Assembly (NCBI GenBank): GCA_038062165.1
Contig: JBBTXQ010000021.1
Span: 1 to 13,307, forward strand
Reading direction: 5' to 3'
Length of the DNA: 13,307 nt
From: DATDSR01 sp038062165
Lineage (GTDB): Bacteria > Patescibacteriota > Minisyncoccia > Phycocordibacterales > DATDSR01
Within the stretch, counting starts at the first letter, position 1. Each line of letters starts with the position of its first letter. A program made the translations under genes and the position numbers. The notes beneath the pieces are model-generated. The model was not told the DNA's origin. It ran no database searches and saw only the letters and a program-made list of their open reading frames with translations. Positions 1 through 7,092 of the stretch are shown here, piece by piece.

Positions 1-453
1 GGCATAGGGTCTTCTGGCTTAGATCCATTTTCTGACCCCAAACTGCCAATTGTGAAAAAACTCAAACATAAGCCGGCACTCAGTTGGTACTCTATCATTG
101 CGCAAGTGAAGAGCGTAAAGAAGGGTGAACGAGTGGGCTATGATCTGACAGAAAAATTAAAGCGCGATTCTACGCTCGCAATTGTCCCGGTGGGTTATTG
201 GCACGGTTACCCTAGGTCACTGTCAAGCAAAGGCGAAGTTTTGGTAAGAGGAAGGAGATGCAAAGTTGTGGGCCGGGTGAGCATGGACATGATGACAATA
301 GATGTAACCAGTGTCCCGGGTGTTAAGTTAGGCGATGTTGTTACGTTGATAGGCAAAGGCTTGAGTGCAGAAGGAGTAGCCACAAAGGCCGGCACGATCA
401 ACTACGAACTCGTCACTCGTATCAACCCCAAACTTCCCCGGGTGTACAAATAA
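1..453 (+). CDS. alr: Alanine racemase, C-terminal part (5' truncated by window edge)
   Basis: Alanine racemase is a PLP enzyme that interconverts L- and D-alanine in the cytoplasm for peptidoglycan precursors. The frame is open from base 1, so the gene starts outside the window and about 150 residues are visible. They cover the C-terminal beta domain. Visible marks are the GERVGYDLT stretch, whose Tyr (residue 47 of the visible part) corresponds to the family's catalytic base; GRVSMDMMTIDVT, matching the conserved GR(I/V)CMDQ block; and the terminal INPKLPRVYK, matching the usual R(I/V)PRVY ending. A GTG at 52 is an internal valine codon, not a start, because homology extends upstream (GIGSSGLDP resembles the family's substrate-loop region). 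The TAA stop is followed by a GC-rich hairpin shared with the convergent neighbour. Family assignment is firm; promoter and regulation are not visible. Confidence 0.93.
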   Translation, partial: GIGSSGLDPFSDPKLPIVKKLKHKPALSWYSIIAQVKSVKKGERVGYDLTEKLKRDSTLAIVPVGYWHGYPRSLSSKGEVLVRGRRCKVVGRVSMDMMTIDVTSVPGVKLGDVVTLIGKGLSAEGVATKAGTINYELVTRINPKLPRVYK

Positions 454-457
454 GAAA

Positions 458-481
458 GCGGGGGCACTTTCGCACCCCCGC
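458..481. terminator. Convergent-gene hairpin, probable intrinsic terminator
   Basis: GCGGGGG (458-464) pairs with CCCCCGC (475-481) around a 10-nt loop, 4 nt after the alr stop and between two convergent genes. Read on the minus strand it is followed by TTTCTTATTT, so it should work best for the 317-aa membrane protein gene. On the plus strand no T-run follows. A second small hairpin (AGACC/GGTCT, 488-501) lies beside the other stop codon. Confidence 0.55.
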
Positions 482-499
482 CACTTGAGACCGTCCGGT

Positions 500-1453
500 C
501 TACCATGACTCCGCGTAGGGAGTCATAGCCTCGCCCAAGATGTAGACGAGAAGACCAGTGAGACCCCCCACCACCATGGCCCAGAGCACGATGGCCTGAA
601 CTGGGCCGATGGCAATAAGAGCCACAGCACCCCCAGTCAAGGTACCGGACATGACCGATAGGCGTGGGTGAGAAGCGAGCTCAACGATTACCCGACCCAT
701 CACCCTGCGCACGCTGAGGAAGAGAGCGATAAGAGCGATTGCCCAGCCCACAAACCCCAGAAGGATGAAAGCGACAAGCACAATTGGCCAAAGTACGCCC
801 GAGATGGCCAGGGCCACGACAAAGGCGAGCCTAGGCATTTTGTCCTTGAGCCAATCGTACAAATGTCTCACCAGATTGCCTGTCCATCTGATGAGTATTC
901 CGTCCAAGTCCACACCGGCCATATAGTGTTCTTCCTCGCATCGCGGACAATAACCTTTCGGGTGTTGTGAAGCAAGGAGCCGCGAAACCTTACGCCAGAC
1001 CGGAAATCTCTCTGGTGTACGTGTCTCGCTCAAGAGGAATACTGGCAGGGCCAGACCGATTATCGCCAGGAGCAAAGAGCTCATGAAGGCTATACCCTGA
1101 CTGCCATCGCTTGGCAGTCGAGTAAGACCCATCACCCACTCTAATATGAAGTAGCCAATCCAGAAATCAACTATCCCGATAAGAGCAAGGCCAACCCCAG
1201 CGGTGCCTTTCTTGACCATTTGCCAGTTATTTTTCCTCGCGCCACTTGCAATGCCAGTAATGAGAGCTTTGGCCTGGGAGAGCTCTCCCTTGAGAACCGC
1301 GAGAACCTCCTTCGGCCGCCAGAAAAGCGGAGAAATGAGCATGCCCAAGGCAAAGCCCGTAAGCGGGTTGCCAGCGAAAGCAATCTTGACCAAAATGGCC
1401 ATAATGCCGCCACCTACGGCCGAGTAGAGCGCTACTTCCGCGCGAACTGTCAT
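500..1453 (-). CDS. Polytopic membrane protein of unknown function with CPRC motif
   Basis: I do not recognise this 317-aa protein. It has about seven hydrophobic stretches, near residues 8-27, 30-44, 85-108, 121-141, 208-247 (probably two spans) and 268-308 (probably two spans). A hydrophilic segment at 145-205 holds CPRCEEEH (Cys169 and Cys172), which could be half a metal site or a redox pair. There is no signal peptide apart from the first span. The ATG at 1453 is fixed by an excellent SD (GGAAGGAGG, ending 6 nt upstream). A promoter with TTGCAA and TATAAA boxes lies 60 nt upstream. The gene is visibly richer in GC than alr and the response regulator beside it, and shares the strong-SD style with the genes at 5954 and 9032. 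It is probably a single-gene transcript. Function is unknown; transport or envelope roles are only guesses. Confidence 0.8.
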   Translation of the reverse strand: MTVRAEVALYSAVGGGIMAILVKIAFAGNPLTGFALGMLISPLFWRPKEVLAVLKGELSQAKALITGIASGARKNNWQMVKKGTAGVGLALIGIVDFWIGYFILEWVMGLTRLPSDGSQGIAFMSSLLLAIIGLALPVFLLSETRTPERFPVWRKVSRLLASQHPKGYCPRCEEEHYMAGVDLDGILIRWTGNLVRHLYDWLKDKMPRLAFVVALAISGVLWPIVLVAFILLGFVGWAIALIALFLSVRRVMGRVIVELASHPRLSVMSGTLTGGAVALIAIGPVQAIVLWAMVVGGLTGLLVYILGEAMTPYAESW

Positions 1454-1489
1454 GAGAGTGTCCTCCTTCCCCTAAAGGGATCCTAGGAG

Positions 1490-1518
1490 TTTATACACCC
1501 AAACTTTACGGGTTGCAA
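1490..1518 (-). promoter_or_regulatory. Promoter of the 317-aa membrane protein gene
   Basis: On the minus strand, -35 TTGCAA (1518-1513), a 17-nt spacer and -10 TATAAA (1495-1490) lie upstream of the strong SD. GGGTG sits directly before the -10. The -35 box is the centre of a perfect 10-bp palindrome, GGTTGCAACC (1511-1520), a possible operator. Confidence 0.6.
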
Positions 1519-1539
1519 CCTTTAACAGTTAGCCTAAAG

Positions 1540-2370
1540 TTATCCTATGATCTCGCGGATCTTTTTGATTATTTCGGCGAATGAGAAATGGGCCTTGACC
1601 AGATAGTCAACGGCTCCCAGCTTCTTTGCTTTTTCGATGTCTTCTTCTTGGCCAAGGTTAGAGAGAATTAAAACAGGAACATCTTTGAGATTAGGGTTGG
1701 CCTTCACCTTTTCTAATACTTCAAATCCCGAGAGGCCCGGCAGAATTAGATCGAGCACGATTATATCTGGGCGAGGATTCTTCTCTAGATATTCGAGTGC
1801 TTCAGTGCCGGTGGTGGCACTATTAAGTTTGAAGCCTTCAGACTCCAATTTCTGTGAAGCAAGATCTCGTAAGAATTTGTCATCCTCGACGATAAAAATT
1901 GTTTTCATATTATTGTTATTGTTTGATGGACCTTGATTATTTATATTTGTTGACTCTGGGGAGGTTGAAACGGGAGCCGGAGTTGGCGAGTGAGCCGCCT
2001 GTGAACGCAGAATTTGTTTAACTTTCTCGAGCACGTCAGAAGAATCAAAAATTGCTTTGATCAAAAAATCCTTAACCCCTAGACTCTTGGCCTCTCTAAT
2101 GGCATCAGCATCATCAGAGTTGGAGATAGCAAGTACCGGAATATTCTTGAGTGCATCATTTTTGGCAATTTCTTGCAAGACCTCAATGCCACTTTTGACT
2201 GGAATTAGCATGTCGAGCAATACCAATTCGGGTCGCTCCTCTGTGATAATTCGCAGAGCCTCGCCACCATCAGCGGCCCCAATTGCAGTGAAGCCAGCAG
2301 AGGTAAGCTTGTTCATCAAGATCTCTCGCAAGATAGTGTCGTCCTCGGCAATTAATATTTTTTGTCCCAT
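1540..2370 (-). CDS. Double-receiver response regulator (REC-REC, no output domain)
   Basis: A 276-aa cytoplasmic phosphoacceptor protein with two CheY-like receiver domains and nothing else. REC1 spans about 1-122, with acidic pocket Glu9/Asp10/Asp11, phosphoacceptor Asp53 (LLDMLIP), Ser83 and Lys105. REC2 spans about 156-276, with Glu162/Asp163/Asp164, Asp207 (VLDLILP), Ser237 and Lys259. Both sets look complete, so both domains should be phosphorylatable. The linker (about 126-154) is rich in Pro, Ser and Asn and ends in five Asn before an internal Met155 that starts REC2 as a stand-alone CheY would start. Without a DNA-binding or enzymatic domain it probably acts by protein contact or as a phosphorelay intermediate. 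It follows the kinase gene by 12 nt, so the two are cotranscribed. The start has no SD. No clear terminator follows it. Confidence 0.9.
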   Translation of the reverse strand: MGQKILIAEDDTILREILMNKLTSAGFTAIGAADGGEALRIITEERPELVLLDMLIPVKSGIEVLQEIAKNDALKNIPVLAISNSDDADAIREAKSLGVKDFLIKAIFDSSDVLEKVKQILRSQAAHSPTPAPVSTSPESTNINNQGPSNNNNNMKTIFIVEDDKFLRDLASQKLESEGFKLNSATTGTEALEYLEKNPRPDIIVLDLILPGLSGFEVLEKVKANPNLKDVPVLILSNLGQEEDIEKAKKLGAVDYLVKAHFSFAEIIKKIREIIG

Positions 2371-2382
2371 GTCTTAATTATA

Positions 2383-3519
2383 TCACATTAGTGGCAAGCT
2401 CAAAGTAAAGGTTGAACCCTCGCCCTCCTTGGAATTAATCGTCACCTTCCCACCATGATCTTCGGTAATGTGTTTGGCTAAGTATAAACCAAGTCCTGTG
2501 CCCCCACTGCGCACTCGCTTGGCGTTTTCGGCTCGGTAGAACTTGGCGAAGAGATGCTCGCGCTCTTTCTCTGGTATGCCAATGCCCTTATCTGTTACAG
2601 AGATATCCACACTACTTGGAGTGATGGCCACCCCAACCCCAACACTTGTTCCACTTGGTGAATAGTCTATTCCGTTATCTAGTAGATTGCCCAAGGCGAT
2701 GCCCATGCGTTCTTTATCAAACGCAACTTCTTTGTTCGAGATTGAGAACTTTTCTTCAAGCTTAATATTGCGCGTCTCGGCTTTCTCCTTTCGCGAAGTT
2801 ATCACCTCCCGCACAAATTGAATAATGTCGTACGGAGCCTTCTTGTATGAGAAGCTAGCTTGTTCGACCTTGGTTACGTCCAAGATATCCGTGACCAAAC
2901 CTATCATGTCTTCATTAACTACCAGACCCTTCTTGATCATCTCTGCTTGTTTGGGCACAACCGGACCACTGTCCCCAGAGATTAAACTTTTCAAGATCCA
3001 CTTAACTCCGGTTAGGGGAGTAAGCAATTGATGCGAGACAATGCTAATCAGATCGTTCTTGTGCTTCTCTACCACTGTTTCAATTGTGACATCGCGGATA
3101 ATCTTGATATAACCGAGTAAGGTTTTCGTATGTGGCTCTGTTTTGGGTATAGTAAAAATACGTAATTTAGTTTCGCTCGGCGAGGCTAGAAAGATATCGT
3201 AGCTTGCTCCTTCGGCATCTTTGGGCCTGAATAATACAGAGGCGAGGAGCTTGTCTGTGGGGTTAATAGAATCTCGATCAATGGCTCGGTTAATAATCTG
3301 ACTTGCTTCGATCCCCAAGATTGTCTCGGCCGCTGTGTTGATGCGTGTGGCCACCATAGCGCTATCGCACTCTATCAGGCCGTCGCGCAGGCTCTCTAGA
3401 ATGAGTGTTGCTTCGTCGAATTGATGCGATGCTTGTTCGCGATCTTTGCGCAGTCGTCTATTCTTAAGACCTAAGATTAAAATGACAACGAGCAGTATGA
3501 AGGTTATGAGCGAGTACAT
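2383..3519 (-). CDS. Membrane-anchored sensor histidine kinase with PAS-like domain
   Basis: A 378-aa two-component kinase. One transmembrane helix lies at about 2-19, followed by a basic stop (KNRRLRKDR). A PAS-like region (about 35-145) includes the typical GLIECDS and IIRDVT pieces. The dimerisation/phosphoacceptor helix has the H-box SIVSHQLLTPLTG (His163). The ATPase domain shows the N-box GNLLDNGIDYSP (Asn278, Asn282), DKGIGIP (310-316) and GGTGLGL (339-345), and ends near residue 378. All catalytic boxes are intact. There is almost no extracytoplasmic part, so the signal is probably cytoplasmic or in the membrane, sensed by the PAS. It is the first gene of a pair with the double-receiver protein 12 nt downstream. 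The ATG overlaps the end of a 14-bp inverted repeat enclosing the whole leader, and there is no SD, so structure-dependent translation is possible. The sensed ligand cannot be inferred. Confidence 0.93.
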   Translation of the reverse strand: MYSLITFILLVVILILGLKNRRLRKDREQASHQFDEATLILESLRDGLIECDSAMVATRINTAAETILGIEASQIINRAIDRDSINPTDKLLASVLFRPKDAEGASYDIFLASPSETKLRIFTIPKTEPHTKTLLGYIKIIRDVTIETVVEKHKNDLISIVSHQLLTPLTGVKWILKSLISGDSGPVVPKQAEMIKKGLVVNEDMIGLVTDILDVTKVEQASFSYKKAPYDIIQFVREVITSRKEKAETRNIKLEEKFSISNKEVAFDKERMGIALGNLLDNGIDYSPSGTSVGVGVAITPSSVDISVTDKGIGIPEKEREHLFAKFYRAENAKRVRSGGTGLGLYLAKHITEDHGGKVTINSKEGEGSTFTLSLPLM

Positions 3520-3597
3520 CCCGTTAGAAGTATAAAAGTTTTACTAAGTGGTTCATTTAACATAAATTTATTTAAGCGAAGAAACTTCTAACGGGAT
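3518..3597 (-). repeat. 14-bp inverted repeat enclosing the kinase leader and start codon
   Basis: The arms are 3518-3531 (ATCCCGTTAGAAGT on the plus strand) and 3584-3597 (ACTTCTAACGGGAT), perfectly complementary, 52 nt apart. In the kinase mRNA the 3' arm ends with the A and U of the AUG. The intervening sequence is AT-rich with no strong internal hairpin. The core arms recur at 12791-12848. Confidence 0.8.
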
Positions 3598-3607
3598 ACA
3601 CACACTA

Positions 3608-3636
3608 AGTATAAATCTCAACTCTCAAAAACACAA
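3608..3636 (-). promoter_or_regulatory. Promoter of the kinase/response-regulator pair
   Basis: On the minus strand, -35 TTGTGT (3636-3631), a 17-nt spacer and -10 TATACT (3613-3608). The predicted start of transcription near 3601 puts the first arm of the inverted repeat a few nucleotides into the RNA. The -35 box is embedded in the T-rich tail of the HU terminator. Confidence 0.5.
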
Positions 3637-3638
3637 AA

Positions 3639-3687
3639 CCCACAATTCAGTTTCCTCGGAAAAAATCCCCAGAAACTGAATTGCGGG
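3639..3687 (-). terminator. Intrinsic terminator of the HU gene
   Basis: A 16-bp stem with one mismatch joins 3639-3654 and 3672-3687 (arms containing CAATTCAGTTTC/GAAACTGAATTG) around a 17-nt loop. On the minus strand it is followed at once by a TTTTGTGTTTTT tail (3638-3625 region). It lies about 55 nt past the HU stop. Confidence 0.8.
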
Positions 3688-3713
3688 TCTTCGCGTTTTT
3701 ATTTCACTGCGTC

Positions 3714-3733
3714 CCTGCCTGCCGGCAGGCAGG
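3714..3733. repeat. Perfect 20-bp palindrome
   Basis: CCTGCCTGCCGGCAGGCAGG is perfectly self-complementary and lies between the HU stop (3742) and its terminator, so it is in the HU 3' untranslated RNA. From memory, near-identical palindromes are scattered through many candidate-phyla genomes, but I cannot check that here. Confidence 0.75.
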
Positions 3734-3741
3734 TTTGAGAG

Positions 3742-4014
3742 TTATTTGACAGCATCTTTCAATGCCTTGGCGGCACGGAACTTGGGCACAGTCATAGCGG
3801 GTACGGTGATGCTCTCGCCCGTGCGAGGATTCCTTGCTATTCGCGACTTGCGCTGTTTGACCGAGAAGATACCCAATCCGGCAATCGAGACCTCCTCGCC
3901 CTTTTTCAGTTCTGCCACAATGCAATTGATAATTGTCTCTACGCCCTGCTCGGCGGCCACACGTGTGCCTCCAAGAGCGGCGTGTAGGGTATCAACTAAT
4001 CCTGCTTTATTCAT
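3742..4014 (-). CDS. hup: HU family DNA-binding protein
   Basis: A 90-aa histone-like protein, the normal length for HU, which bends and compacts DNA as a dimer in the nucleoid. The N-terminal helix pair (MNKAGLVDTLHAA) is followed by the HU signature region VSIAGLGIFSVKQRKSRIARNPRTG (residues 42-66, only part of which is diagnostic: RNPRTG at 61-66 at the tip of the DNA-binding arm). The C-terminus VPKFRAAKALKDAVK is also typical. The ATG at 4014 has no SD; the leader is AT-rich. A promoter with a consensus -10 lies about 60 nt upstream, and an intrinsic terminator with a preceding 20-bp palindrome lies downstream, so HU is probably its own transcription unit even though RNase Y ends only 113 nt upstream on the same strand. 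Confidence 0.95.
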   Translation of the reverse strand: MNKAGLVDTLHAALGGTRVAAEQGVETIINCIVAELKKGEEVSIAGLGIFSVKQRKSRIARNPRTGESITVPAMTVPKFRAAKALKDAVK

Positions 4015-4071
4015 ATTAACTATTATTAGTTATTAATATAGCTATAATCAACGACTTTTCACTATGCGGAC

Positions 4072-4099
4072 ATTATACCCCCCTCCCAATTTCACGCAA
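4072..4099 (-). promoter_or_regulatory. Promoter of the HU gene
   Basis: On the minus strand, -35 TTGCGT (4099-4094), a 16-nt spacer and perfect -10 TATAAT (4077-4072). Six G residues directly precede the -10, as also happens in the nusA promoter. A second weaker possibility (TTGATT, then TAATAA 17 nt on) lies nearer the start codon. Confidence 0.6.
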
Positions 4100-4127
4100 C
4101 AGAGCCCTTCCACAGGGTCAGGGTGAG

Positions 4128-5663
4128 TTATCTCGCGTGCTCTATTACCCGATTCTCCCTTATGACGCAGACTTTGATTTCGCCGGGGTACTTTAATTCT
4201 GCTTCTATTTTGCGGGCCATGTCTTGGGCCATTTTGAGGGCATCCAGATCGGTAATTGTTTTGGGGTTTACGAACACCCTGATCTCGCGACCGGCCGAGA
4301 TTGCGTAACACTTTTCGACACCATCGAAGTCGTTGGCTAACGCTTCGAGCTCGGTTAGGCGTTTGAGATAATTCTCTACACTATCGCGTCTCGCGCCCGG
4401 CCTGCCTCCCGATATTGCATCAGCAGTCTGGACTATTATACTTTCGAGGGTTTCATACGGATATTCTTCATGATGTGACTGCATGGCTTGGATAATCCTA
4501 TTGTCTACGCCAAACTTGGCCAAAATTTTGCGACCAATTTCAACATGTGTGCCCTGTACTTCATGATCTACGGCCTTGCCGATGTCATGGAGAAGCGCGC
4601 CAGTCTTGGCCACTACCACGTCGCCACCCAGTTCTTCGGCAAGCATGCCGGCTATATGCGACATTTCTACCGAGTGTTGCATTACGTTCTGGCCGTAACT
4701 AGTCCTGAAGGCCAATCTGCCTAATATCACGACTAGTCTGGGATCGAGATTAAAGATGCCCGTCTCGACCAGTGCCGCTTCCGCTTTCTCTTTCATGATC
4801 TTGTCGATCTCTTTGCGAGCTTTGTCTACCATCTCCTCAATGCGCGCGGGCTGGATGCGGCCGTCTTTGATCAAGTTCTCGAGTGCCACTCTAGCCACTT
4901 GTCGTCTGACAGGGTCGAAGCTTGAGAGCACAATTGAGCCCGGCGTGTCGTCTATCAATACTTCCACACCAGATGCGCGCTCGAAGGCTCGGATGTTCCT
5001 GCCTTCTTTGCCAATTATTTTGCCCTTCACTTCGTCTGATGGAATGGGTACGTTAGTAGACATTACGTCGCCCGCGTTGCCGCCGGCCACACGTTGAATA
5101 ACAGTGGCGAGAATATCTTTGGCTCGGCGATCCAGCTTCTCTTCAGCCTGGATCTCGAACTTTTGCATGCGCACCATAATATCCTCTTCACTCTTCTTCT
5201 CTACTGACCTAAATAGTTCTTCGCGTGCTTCGTCGCGTGAAAGTCCGGAAATTTGTGACAGTTTCAATTCAGTTTCTTCTTTCGTTTTCTCTAGTTTTTC
5301 TTTGACGTCTTTTATTTCTGCGATTTTTTGCTTAATCTGCTCAATTTCTTTATCTATGTCCCCCTGACGCTTATCAAGTAGCTCGTCTTTGCTCAAGAGT
5401 CGTGATTCTAGTTTGCCTAGTTGTGCTTCTTTTTCGCTTATTTGCTTCTTGCTCTCTTCGAGTAACTGGGTGGCTTTGTTTTCGGCTTCAGATACTACTT
5501 TGCTTGCTTCTCCTTGGGCCTCAATCATGCGGGCCTTGATAGTCAGTTCCATCGAGCCCTTCTTGCCAAGCAATATGAGCACGCGCAAGAAGTAGCCCAG
5601 GACTCCGCCAAATAGCAAAGCGCCGCCCGCAAGCAGGGCGAGTGTGATTGTACTTAAATTCAT
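4128..5663 (-). CDS. rny: Ribonuclease Y
   Basis: RNase Y is a membrane-anchored endoribonuclease that starts mRNA decay in bacteria lacking or supplementing RNase E. This 511-aa protein has the normal length and domain order: an N-terminal transmembrane helix (about 8-32); a long charged coiled coil (about 38-180); a KH RNA-binding domain with GKIIGKEGRNIRAFE (about 214-228); and an HD phosphohydrolase domain with the metal-binding LLHDIGKAVDHE (His359, Asp360). The C-terminal domain ends in GEIKVCVIRENRVIEHAR, typical of the family. The ATG at 5663 begins the hydrophobic helix directly, which supports the start; no SD is visible. A candidate promoter lies about 140 nt upstream, with a 24-codon upstream ORF in the leader. 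HU follows on the same strand. Confidence 0.97.
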   Translation of the reverse strand: MNLSTITLALLAGGALLFGGVLGYFLRVLILLGKKGSMELTIKARMIEAQGEASKVVSEAENKATQLLEESKKQISEKEAQLGKLESRLLSKDELLDKRQGDIDKEIEQIKQKIAEIKDVKEKLEKTKEETELKLSQISGLSRDEAREELFRSVEKKSEEDIMVRMQKFEIQAEEKLDRRAKDILATVIQRVAGGNAGDVMSTNVPIPSDEVKGKIIGKEGRNIRAFERASGVEVLIDDTPGSIVLSSFDPVRRQVARVALENLIKDGRIQPARIEEMVDKARKEIDKIMKEKAEAALVETGIFNLDPRLVVILGRLAFRTSYGQNVMQHSVEMSHIAGMLAEELGGDVVVAKTGALLHDIGKAVDHEVQGTHVEIGRKILAKFGVDNRIIQAMQSHHEEYPYETLESIIVQTADAISGGRPGARRDSVENYLKRLTELEALANDFDGVEKCYAISAGREIRVFVNPKTITDLDALKMAQDMARKIEAELKYPGEIKVCVIRENRVIEHAR

Positions 5664-5670
5664 ATGGGTT

Positions 5671-5745
5671 CTAGCCCAGCACCTTTTGAAGTGTCTTGAA
5701 ATTCGAGATCCTGTTGCGCTCTGTGAATGTCTGTTTAGATTTCAT
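5671..5745 (-). CDS. Possible 24-codon upstream ORF in the rny leader
   Basis: An ATG at 5745 opens a basic 24-aa frame (begins MKSKQTFTERN, ends in LGSTOP at 5671) that stops 7 nt before the rny ATG. GGGAG touches the ATG, too close for a normal SD. It could be a leader peptide coupled to rny, a remnant, or chance. Low confidence. Confidence 0.2.
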   Translation of the reverse strand: MKSKQTFTERNRISNFKTLQKVLG

Positions 5746-5803
5746 CTCCCAAAAAAGTTCAAAAAGTTAAAAGGCAAATTAATTCTTAATTGATGACTCT
5801 TGC

Positions 5804-5832
5804 ATCTTATCAGAACATATGAGAGCTTACAA
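5804..5832 (-). promoter_or_regulatory. Candidate promoter of rny
   Basis: On the minus strand, -35 TTGTAA (5832-5827), a 17-nt spacer and -10 TAAGAT (5809-5804). It would give a leader of roughly 135 nt. The rest of the 290-nt stretch between rny and the next gene holds an AATTAA/TTAATT dyad and a direct repeat TGCCTGGC (about 5851 and 5872), with nothing else I can name. Confidence 0.35.
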
Positions 5833-5925
5833 GTTGTAGTAGGTCTCAAAATGCCTGGCCGCGAAGAGGGGGTGCCTGGCAATCCTGCCTCACACCCGAC
5901 TTGGAGCGACCTCGCCCTACCCTTG

Positions 5926-5940
5926 TCCGCCTTGGGCGGA
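5926..5940 (+). promoter_or_regulatory. Leader hairpin just before the SD of the 326-aa gene
   Basis: TCCGCC (5926-5931) and GGCGGA (5935-5940) form a 6-bp stem with a TTG loop. The SD GGAGG begins at 5945, only 4 nt after the stem. It may expose the SD or protect the 5' end of the RNA. Confidence 0.4.
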
Positions 5941-5953
5941 AATCGGAGGATCA

Positions 5954-6934
5954 ATGACAACTGACACTGGCGCCTCAACAATTGTCGAACTGCAAGAGCA
6001 AGCCGAACCTGTGTGCAAGCACTGCACCCCAGATTCCGGCACTGCGCTCGCCCAGCGCCGCCATGTTGCTCAGGTTGCCCTGACGGTTATCGCGGTTGTT
6101 ATCCTGGCGTTCTCTTTTCTTCTGGTCGCAGTCGGTTTCTGGGGGATTGGCCCCTCCCCGGCCACTCAATCATTCAGAGTGGCGGGCAGTGTGCTTAGCA
6201 TTATATGTTGCATCGCGATGTACAGGATACGACGCGAATCAGGGGAAGTCTTCTGCTTCCTCGACCCAGACAGTGGCAAGTATCACCACTTCGTTGGTCC
6301 ACGGCCAAAGAGTGAGTGGTACAAGTTCCGCTACGAGCATTCACTCGGACCTAACTCGCGGATGATGCGCATGTCCTGGAATGGCACCTTCCGGCCCACA
6401 CTCTACAAGTGGGACATGGTGAAGAGGAACGAGTGGGCGTTGTGGCGGCCGGCGTCCTTCAAAGGTCGGCGAGCTGGCTACACCCGGGTCTATCCCATGC
6501 GCCGCGAGGCCCTCGGTTTCTTCCTACTTCCTCCCGAGGAGGTTCTCGCAGCGCACTGGAGCGGTCTCTTCCCTCGCGAGGTTCTCAGGAAGGCGGTCGA
6601 GGTGAGTCGCCGCGACGATGAGCTGGGTCTATGGAGGAGCCACTTCCTGAACGTGGTCCGTTGGGTCGAGTGTGAGTACGAACGCGCACGTCAAGCGCGT
6701 TCTGGGGGAAGGACAGTGTCCCCTAAGGTCACCCAACTCAACAACCTCATCAAGGGTCAGATCGAGGTGAGCGCGCGAGGTGGGCGCTACGGTGAACTTG
6801 GTGATCTCGTCGCAGTCTACGCGCGTCTCGGCGGCACGGCGGACGAGCTCAAGAGATTGAGTGAGTTGCCAAGTATTCCGTCCGAGGCATCTGTGCTTGC
6901 GGATGCTCCGGCGGAAAACGTAAGCGCAAGTTAA
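5954..6934 (+). CDS. GC-rich orphan protein with two membrane helices, unknown function
   Basis: I do not recognise this 326-aa protein. A short N-terminus with CKHC (Cys21, Cys24) is followed by two hydrophobic helices (about 38-62 and 74-91). The long C-terminal cytoplasmic or external part is rich in Arg, Trp and Tyr, with SGKYHHFVGPRPKSEWYKF near 107-125 and many charged helices. The ATG is fixed by SD GGAGG (5945-5949) 4 nt upstream. Its base composition is clearly GC-richer than that of rny or clpP, and its codon endings favour C and G (CTC, GAG, CGC). It is flanked by its own leader hairpin and a textbook terminator, so it is a self-contained cassette next to an insertion sequence. This suggests either acquisition from elsewhere or membership of a lineage-specific gene class. 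It is the only plus-strand gene between alr and the sigma factor. Confidence 0.8.
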   Translation: MTTDTGASTIVELQEQAEPVCKHCTPDSGTALAQRRHVAQVALTVIAVVILAFSFLLVAVGFWGIGPSPATQSFRVAGSVLSIICCIAMYRIRRESGEVFCFLDPDSGKYHHFVGPRPKSEWYKFRYEHSLGPNSRMMRMSWNGTFRPTLYKWDMVKRNEWALWRPASFKGRRAGYTRVYPMRREALGFFLLPPEEVLAAHWSGLFPREVLRKAVEVSRRDDELGLWRSHFLNVVRWVECEYERARQARSGGRTVSPKVTQLNNLIKGQIEVSARGGRYGELGDLVAVYARLGGTADELKRLSELPSIPSEASVLADAPAENVSAS

Positions 6935-6941
6935 GGCTCAC

Positions 6942-7002
6942 AGGTGGTTCGGTAGGTTGGAGACTTCTCTCCGGCTTCTTCCCGAACCACCTTTTTGTTT
7001 TT
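6942..7002 (+). terminator. Strong intrinsic terminator after the 326-aa gene
   Basis: AGGTGGTTCGG (6942-6952) pairs perfectly with CCGAACCACCT (6982-6992). The 29-nt loop contains a smaller GGAG/CTCC stem. TTTTTGTTTTT follows directly. It starts 7 nt after the TAA stop. Confidence 0.9.
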
Positions 7003-7030
7003 CTACTAGACTACTCCGAAGTTGATGTCT

Positions 7031-7061
7031 AACTCACCCCGCTTTCATCTGGACCTCTCTT
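7031..7061. repeat. Left terminal inverted repeat of the IS
   Basis: 31-bp end beginning AACTCACCC and ending GACCTCTCTT; pairs with the right end at 26 of 31 positions. Inner conserved bases continue to 7089, four nucleotides short of the transposase stop. Confidence 0.7.
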
Positions 7062-7092
7062 GTCGCATAAGGTACATAAATCGGTGCATTTT

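Noticed and set aside
52..453. GTG at 52 as the start of a short alanine-racemase-like protein
   Set aside because: The frame is open to base 1 and the upstream residues fit the family, so this is an internal codon of a truncated gene.
1521..1542. CTTTAA...TAAAG dyad as the response-regulator terminator
   Set aside because: The stem is only about 5-6 bp, AT-rich, bulged and without a following T-tract.
4102..4127. Sequence CCCTTCCACAGGGTCAGGGTGAG after rny as a dispersed REP-like repeat
   Set aside because: It resembles REP-type repeats seen elsewhere and can form a weak CCCT/AGGG stem, but there is only one copy here and the pairing is poor.
5742..5981. Minus-strand open frame of 79 codons upstream of rny
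   Set aside because: It overlaps the SD and start of the 326-aa gene, has no SD of its own and low-complexity, implausible sequence.
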